64,000 nucleotides of DNA, from the NCBI RefSeq assembly GCF_002234675.1, contig NC_019862.2, positions 22,192,160 to 22,256,159 of the forward strand. Reading direction: 5' to 3'. This DNA comes from Oryzias latipes. Taxonomy: Eukaryota; Chordata; Actinopteri; Beloniformes; Adrianichthyidae. The notes under the pieces were generated by a model. The model did no database searches, had not been told where the DNA came from, and saw only the letters and a list, made by a program, of their open reading frames with translations. The translations under genes and the position numbers were made by a program. Numbering within the stretch: position 1 is the first letter of the stretch; each line of letters begins with the position of its first letter. This document shows positions 59,765 to 64,000 of the stretch, piece after piece.

Positions 59765-61333
59765 CATTTGAAACTTTGTAGACTAATATTTGTTTCACTC
59801 TCTTTGTTAGCCAAAAACAATCAACTTCAGACACAGGTTTTTTTTTTACTTGTATACAATTGTTATGTTATTGAAACAAAGTTTTTTTTTATGCCTGGAG
59901 TGGAAGAAAGATGGAGGTTTTTGCACACTAGTCACAAAAAGATAAGAGAGCACAACATTGTTTTGTTAGTCGGACATTTGAAAGATGTCAAAGTTTAGAC
60001 GAGGCTCTCTGTTCTCACATGAAATGGTTGCAAATGTGGCTTTATTCATTCTCGTGTTGCTTACAGTGAATTGGTGCCACTTTTAAATATTTGCACTAAA
60101 TCATTAATTCTATAACTTATTTAAAATGTATACCTTTCTGTGGAACTCGTTTTAACCATGAATAAAAATTCTAAAGTTTCTATTCAATAGAGAAATGCAA
60201 AGAAATGGACGCACACACAAAAATGACATTTATGGTGTCTTAAGTTGGTCCTGAGGTGCAACACTGACCCCTAGTGAGCACTTCAAGCTCGTAACACTTG
60301 AAGAAAAGTGAGCTCTCCTGTAGACTTCATTTTTCAAAATTTAGTGATAATAAAAAGGGATTCAAATATTTACAGCAAATTACTATCTAATAATTTTTAG
60401 GTTTTTGTGGTGCAATAATTGAGATGTTTTACATGCTGAAGTGCAGTGATGCAACGCAACTGTTTTCATGAATAAATGTTTCAATTAATTTAAGCAAATG
60501 TTGCAAACATGTTTTAAAAGTAAAGTCCCATCAGGAGAAGGCCCTGTGGAAGTTCTGTGACAAATGACAACAAACCTCCTAAAGACAGCAGTATTTTGTT
60601 TTCTAAATTGAAAACATTATTTTTACTGAAATCTGTCCGTGAAAATACTGTAACATTAAGCCGGTTCGGGGAATGAAACAGGTTGGGGGTTACAAGACAA
60701 AGCATCGATAGATACACCTAGTGACACCTAGTGGCCAGTTCTGATAGTACTTCTCAAACAAACAATTTATTAATTTAAAAAAAAAAGTGAACCCTTACAT
60801 TTTAAAAATCTTTCTTCAGTTGTGAATCAATCTGTGGTTGCTCTATATTTAATTTAAAAATTAGTACTAAAATGGGAAGAACTAATATTCTATTTTACTC
60901 CAATTAAACATAAAAAAAGCATTCCAACGCATTTGTTTTTTCTTTATTTTTATTGCTTTTTTTCCACTGTAACAATTTTGTCCCTTTTTTTCTGTCTTTC
61001 TCTGCTGTTGGCACTACATAATCAGAATATCACATCAGGTTGTTCATCTATTTGAAGCCTTCATCTTGAAGCAAGCAAAGTATGAATACAGCTAATAAAA
61101 ATAAAGGTTTACCTTTTTTTTTTCTTACTATACACATAAAATAAAAACTTTTTTTGTGGGGAGGGACCCCCTCAAAAACGGGGGTATTAAAATATTTGAC
61201 ATTTGTATCACAAATCAAAATAAATGAGACAAAAATAAAAACTGTACAAAAAAGATAAAATTCCTTTTAAAAAATTTTCAAGTGAGTAGTGATTTGATCG
61301 ACTGTGTTACTGACTGATTAAAAAGGGGAGAGT
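59765..61333. other. 3' flank of the Pro/Gln-rich gene: nothing recognised
   Basis: Very AT-rich. Likely contains the 3' UTR near 61000-61333. TTTATTTT on the + strand (AATAAA on minus) at about 60952 could be a poly(A) signal. Confidence 0.3.
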
Positions 61334-61422
61334 TCATTTCTTCTGCTGAATAAAGTTCAAATTGACTTGATGGCGGACGTGGGGGACCAAAGGGAAGTTG
61401 GGGTTTGGATGCACCACAGAAC
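61334..61422 (-). CDS. Pro/Gln-rich gene, last coding exon
   Basis: Acceptor TCTTTTAAAG, then SVVHPNPNFPLVPHVRHQVN and LNFIQQKK, then TGA. Confidence 0.65.
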
Positions 61423-64000
61423 CTTTAAAAGAAACAAACAAAAACAACAAATATTAGTGAGAAAAACCTGAAAAAGCTGCTTTTACTGCAGTTTATTTTA
61501 ATGAGGAATCCTAATGGCTGACCTTGAGCTATGAAGGGTTTTCCAGGCTGGAATCCTGCGTTCCCCGGTTGGATGAAGTTCTGCGGCATCCCGTAGGTCC
61601 AGGACGGAGGCAGGGTGTACTGGGGACCTTTGTTGTGGTCCCACAAGCGGGAGCCTTGACTCACGTTTGAAGGCTGGGCCTGGTGGCCTGACTCTATGGA
61701 TAGAAAAAATAAACCTTTTTCTAAACTTTCAAATCAACATTTTATTACAAAAAATTATAGATTACCTCAAAAACACAGTGTTTTTTCAATGAGCTTTAAG
61801 AGCTGCCGATTATTAGTCAAATACATACTTTACTTTATGCATTATGGCATTTTTAAAAAGGGAAATAAAAAACTAGGTCAAAAATGCCTTTTAGATCACA
61901 CAATTGTAAATTTAAATTAAAAGGATATGGAATTAGTAGAGGAGTTCCACAAGGCTGTATACTGGGGTCCAATATTTTTTGTTTGTAGATGATGTTATTG
62001 TTTTCCAAAGAAGGATTTTTAATTGACACAAATTAATTAGTTGTAAATATTGAAATCCAATCAGGTAAATAACATCCAATGTCTGCCCTTTAAAAATTAG
62101 TACAAATATTACTTCAAGCCTTAATCAAAATTTAGTTTGTCTAACATATAGGGATGGATTTTTAAGAATTTTTTCATCATAGAATGCAAAATAAGTTTAT
62201 GTTTAGAATAATAGAACAGAGACAGTATAGAGAAAGTTCAAATTCTTAAAAAAAAAAAAAAAAAACTCTTAAATGCTTCTGATTCTTGTTATATTTTAAA
62301 CATGTTTCTGTTTATGGATGTTAATTGTAGAAACATAAAATTATAATGACAAAATGGTTTTAAGCTGCTAAATTTAAGTGAAAGTATACGTTGTTTTTGT
62401 CTGAACTGAACTGTTTGGGGTTTCTACAGCAACTGTCTCATTAAAATATTAGTTTTTTTACAACAAGACTATTACAGGAATTCAGCTTGTATATGATGAC
62501 AAATAAGAATACGAATAGAAAAGAATAGTTCGTCATTTCTAACACTTAAGCCTTGTAACATGAAACTTGGATTTACAAAACAAAAAAACAAACAAAAAAA
62601 AAAAAAGTAAAGATATTGAAATATGAAGCACAAGCTCAAGGCAATTTGGCCCAAAATATGTCTGGAGAACATATACATTTGCTCAGCGCTTGTAAAAATA
62701 CAATGGATTTATTAATTATTTTAATAAAATTAAGTTAATTTAAAAAAAAAAAAAAAAAGGAACTATACTCCTTTTCCTGTCTTTTCATAAACAGGTGGAA
62801 TTCAAAAATAAAAAATAATAAATAAAAAAATTTAATATGGATCATAACACAAAGTTTCCATCTATTCATCTATCTATCCATCTATAACAACACGGAGAAT
62901 TTTACTAAATCAAACACCCAACTTTAATTTTAAAAAGAATGTAAATGAAAGTGCTATCAACTCAAGTTACTTTAAAGCAATATTTTAAAATAGTAACTTT
63001 AAAATAAGCTTTCAGAGTTATTTTTTATATTTTAGAATGTTAAAATCCTTCCTTTTTGATGATAATTGATTACAGGATTTTTCACACTGAAAGCTGTAAA
63101 ACAAAATTATTATAAGCCTAATGTCACATTTATCTCTTAAATATTTGTTGCGGGTTTTGGATTTTTGCAAAAAAGAAAGTAATTACAATAATAATCTGCA
63201 GAGTGGTGGCAACAGATTAAACTAAATGAAGCTCAAACTAAAAAGCAACTTTCTTCCTAATTTATTTTACTAAAGAAATAACTAAATTTCAAAAAGTCAT
63301 GTTTAAACCGCCGTGTTTTCAAATCAAAGCCAATTTTGAACCTAAAGTTAATGTTTATTAGTTTATGTTATTGACATTAACTAAAAAAAAAAGAAAAAAA
63401 ACTTTACACCTAAATAGCAATTGTTAAACTGCAAAGTAAACTTCTCTTTGATCTTCTCCAGTGAAGAGCTCCATTAAAGCGGTTAGAAGTTGTTCTTTAG
63501 GTGAGTAGATGCAGAAAGAGGTGGACAGAACCCCACAGGAAGATAAAGGTGGTGCCAGAGTTCCCCCAGTGAATACCTGACTTGCCCACTGTGCCATTCC
63601 CCATCAGTGACCCCGGCTGAGCCATGTGGTTGCGCCAGTGCCCCTGCCTCCCCGCCGGCTGGGCGAAGATGATGCTCGGGTCGTTCAGGTTCATGGGAGT
63701 GGGGTTGCCGCCCGAGCCCGTACTCCTGGCGGCTGAGCGCAGGGCAAATTTCAGACCTGGCGGGGAGGGGACTGTGGGGGAGGAGGAAGTGAGGACCGGG
63801 CCGTGGATGGGCCAGGAAGTGGAGGGGATGTGGACTGGGTGGTGTGGCTGCCCCTGGGACTGGTGTGACTGGTGCTGGGGGTGTGGGAGGAGGCCCAGAG
63901 CTGTGAGAGCCCCAGGGTGATACTGGCCCGGGCTGGAGGAAGGAAAGCTAAAGAGAGAGAACGGGACCTGGGGGTGGGCGGGCTGCTTCTGAGGACCTCC
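61334..64000 (-). CDS. Pro/Gln-rich protein gene, last three exons (partial)
   Basis: Three phase-1 exons: 63577-(>64000), 61523-61693 and 61334-61422 (TGA at 61334-61336). The visible 230-odd residues are low-complexity: Pro/Gln/His/Ser-rich (LLPHPQHQSHQSQGQPHHPV), then PTPMNLNDPSIIFAQPAG, LPPSWTYGMPQNFIQPGNAG and a C terminus VRHQVNLNFIQQKK. The composition suggests a nuclear or RNA-associated disordered tail. I do not recognise the protein; the rest lies outside the window. Confidence 0.65.
61523..61693 (-). CDS. Pro/Gln-rich gene, second-last exon
   Basis: Acceptor TATCCATAG, donor GTCAGC, phase 1 to 1. It encodes SGHQAQPSNVSQGSRLWDHN to QPGKPFIAQ. Confidence 0.7.
61918..62010 (+). pseudogene. 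Short reverse transcriptase fragment
   Basis: It reads GISRGVPQGCILGS, then a jump to FVDDVIVF: motif B (GVPQG) followed too closely by motif C (FVDD), so the piece between them is deleted. In the intron of the Pro/Gln-rich gene (between its last two visible 5' exons). Confidence 0.6.
62011..63576. other. Intron of the Pro/Gln-rich gene: nothing recognised
   Basis: AT-rich with poly(A) runs (62250, 62595, 62740) and a short TCTA/TCCA-type tandem repeat near 62870-62885. Confidence 0.4.
63577..64000 (-). CDS. Pro/Gln-rich gene, third-last exon (5' part outside window)
   Basis: An open frame to the window edge (starts GGPQKQPAHPQVPFSLFSF). Donor AG|GTATTC with one base over. Confidence 0.65.

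Overview
This window reads as nuclear DNA of a ray-finned (teleost) fish. It is AT-rich, its genes are split into small exons with GT-AG introns (some only about 80-110 bp), and it is packed with fish-type repeats: L2, RTE and L1 LINEs, tRNA-headed SINEs, Tc1-like transposons, and hAT- and piggyBac-type MITEs. A medaka-like or related species is my guess from the repeat flavour only. There is no prokaryotic signal, no CRISPR array, no operon and no rRNA or tRNA gene.

Layout. (1) 1-1.9 kb, + strand: the 3' part, possibly all, of a small type I membrane protein gene with a phase-consistent exon chain and an AATAAA signal. I do not recognise it. (2) 1.9-7.9 kb: intergenic, with a tRNA-type SINE, an L1 fragment, a perfect-TIR MITE and a three-deep nest of repeats. 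(3) 7.9-28.7 kb, - strand: a complete 16-exon gene for rhophilin-1 (rhpn1; HR1, BRO1 and PDZ domains; 684 residues), with every exon phase reconciled. Its first intron uses a GC donor. Its introns hold an L2 LINE, SINEs, a Tc1/Tigger pair and MITEs. (4) 28.7-34.9 kb: rhpn1 upstream DNA, a 1.1-kb C-rich tract, a SINE, and a long dispersed repeat split by a LINE tail. (5) 34.9-48.0 kb, - strand: a three-exon gene for a 230-residue single-pass membrane protein that I cannot name. Its second intron holds an L2 LINE that was itself split by a nearly intact RTE element with a perfect 12-bp target-site duplication. Its first intron holds an L1 fragment. (6) 48-61 kb: intergenic, with several nested insertions whose target-site duplications can be read. 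(7) 61.3-64 kb, - strand: the last three exons of a Pro/Gln-rich protein gene that runs off the right edge.

The genes show no functional link; they are neighbours in a repeat-rich chromosome segment. The main interest is the stratigraphy of nested insertions, where the duplications give relative ages, and the two unrecognised membrane protein genes. I found no convincing sign of a new multi-gene system.
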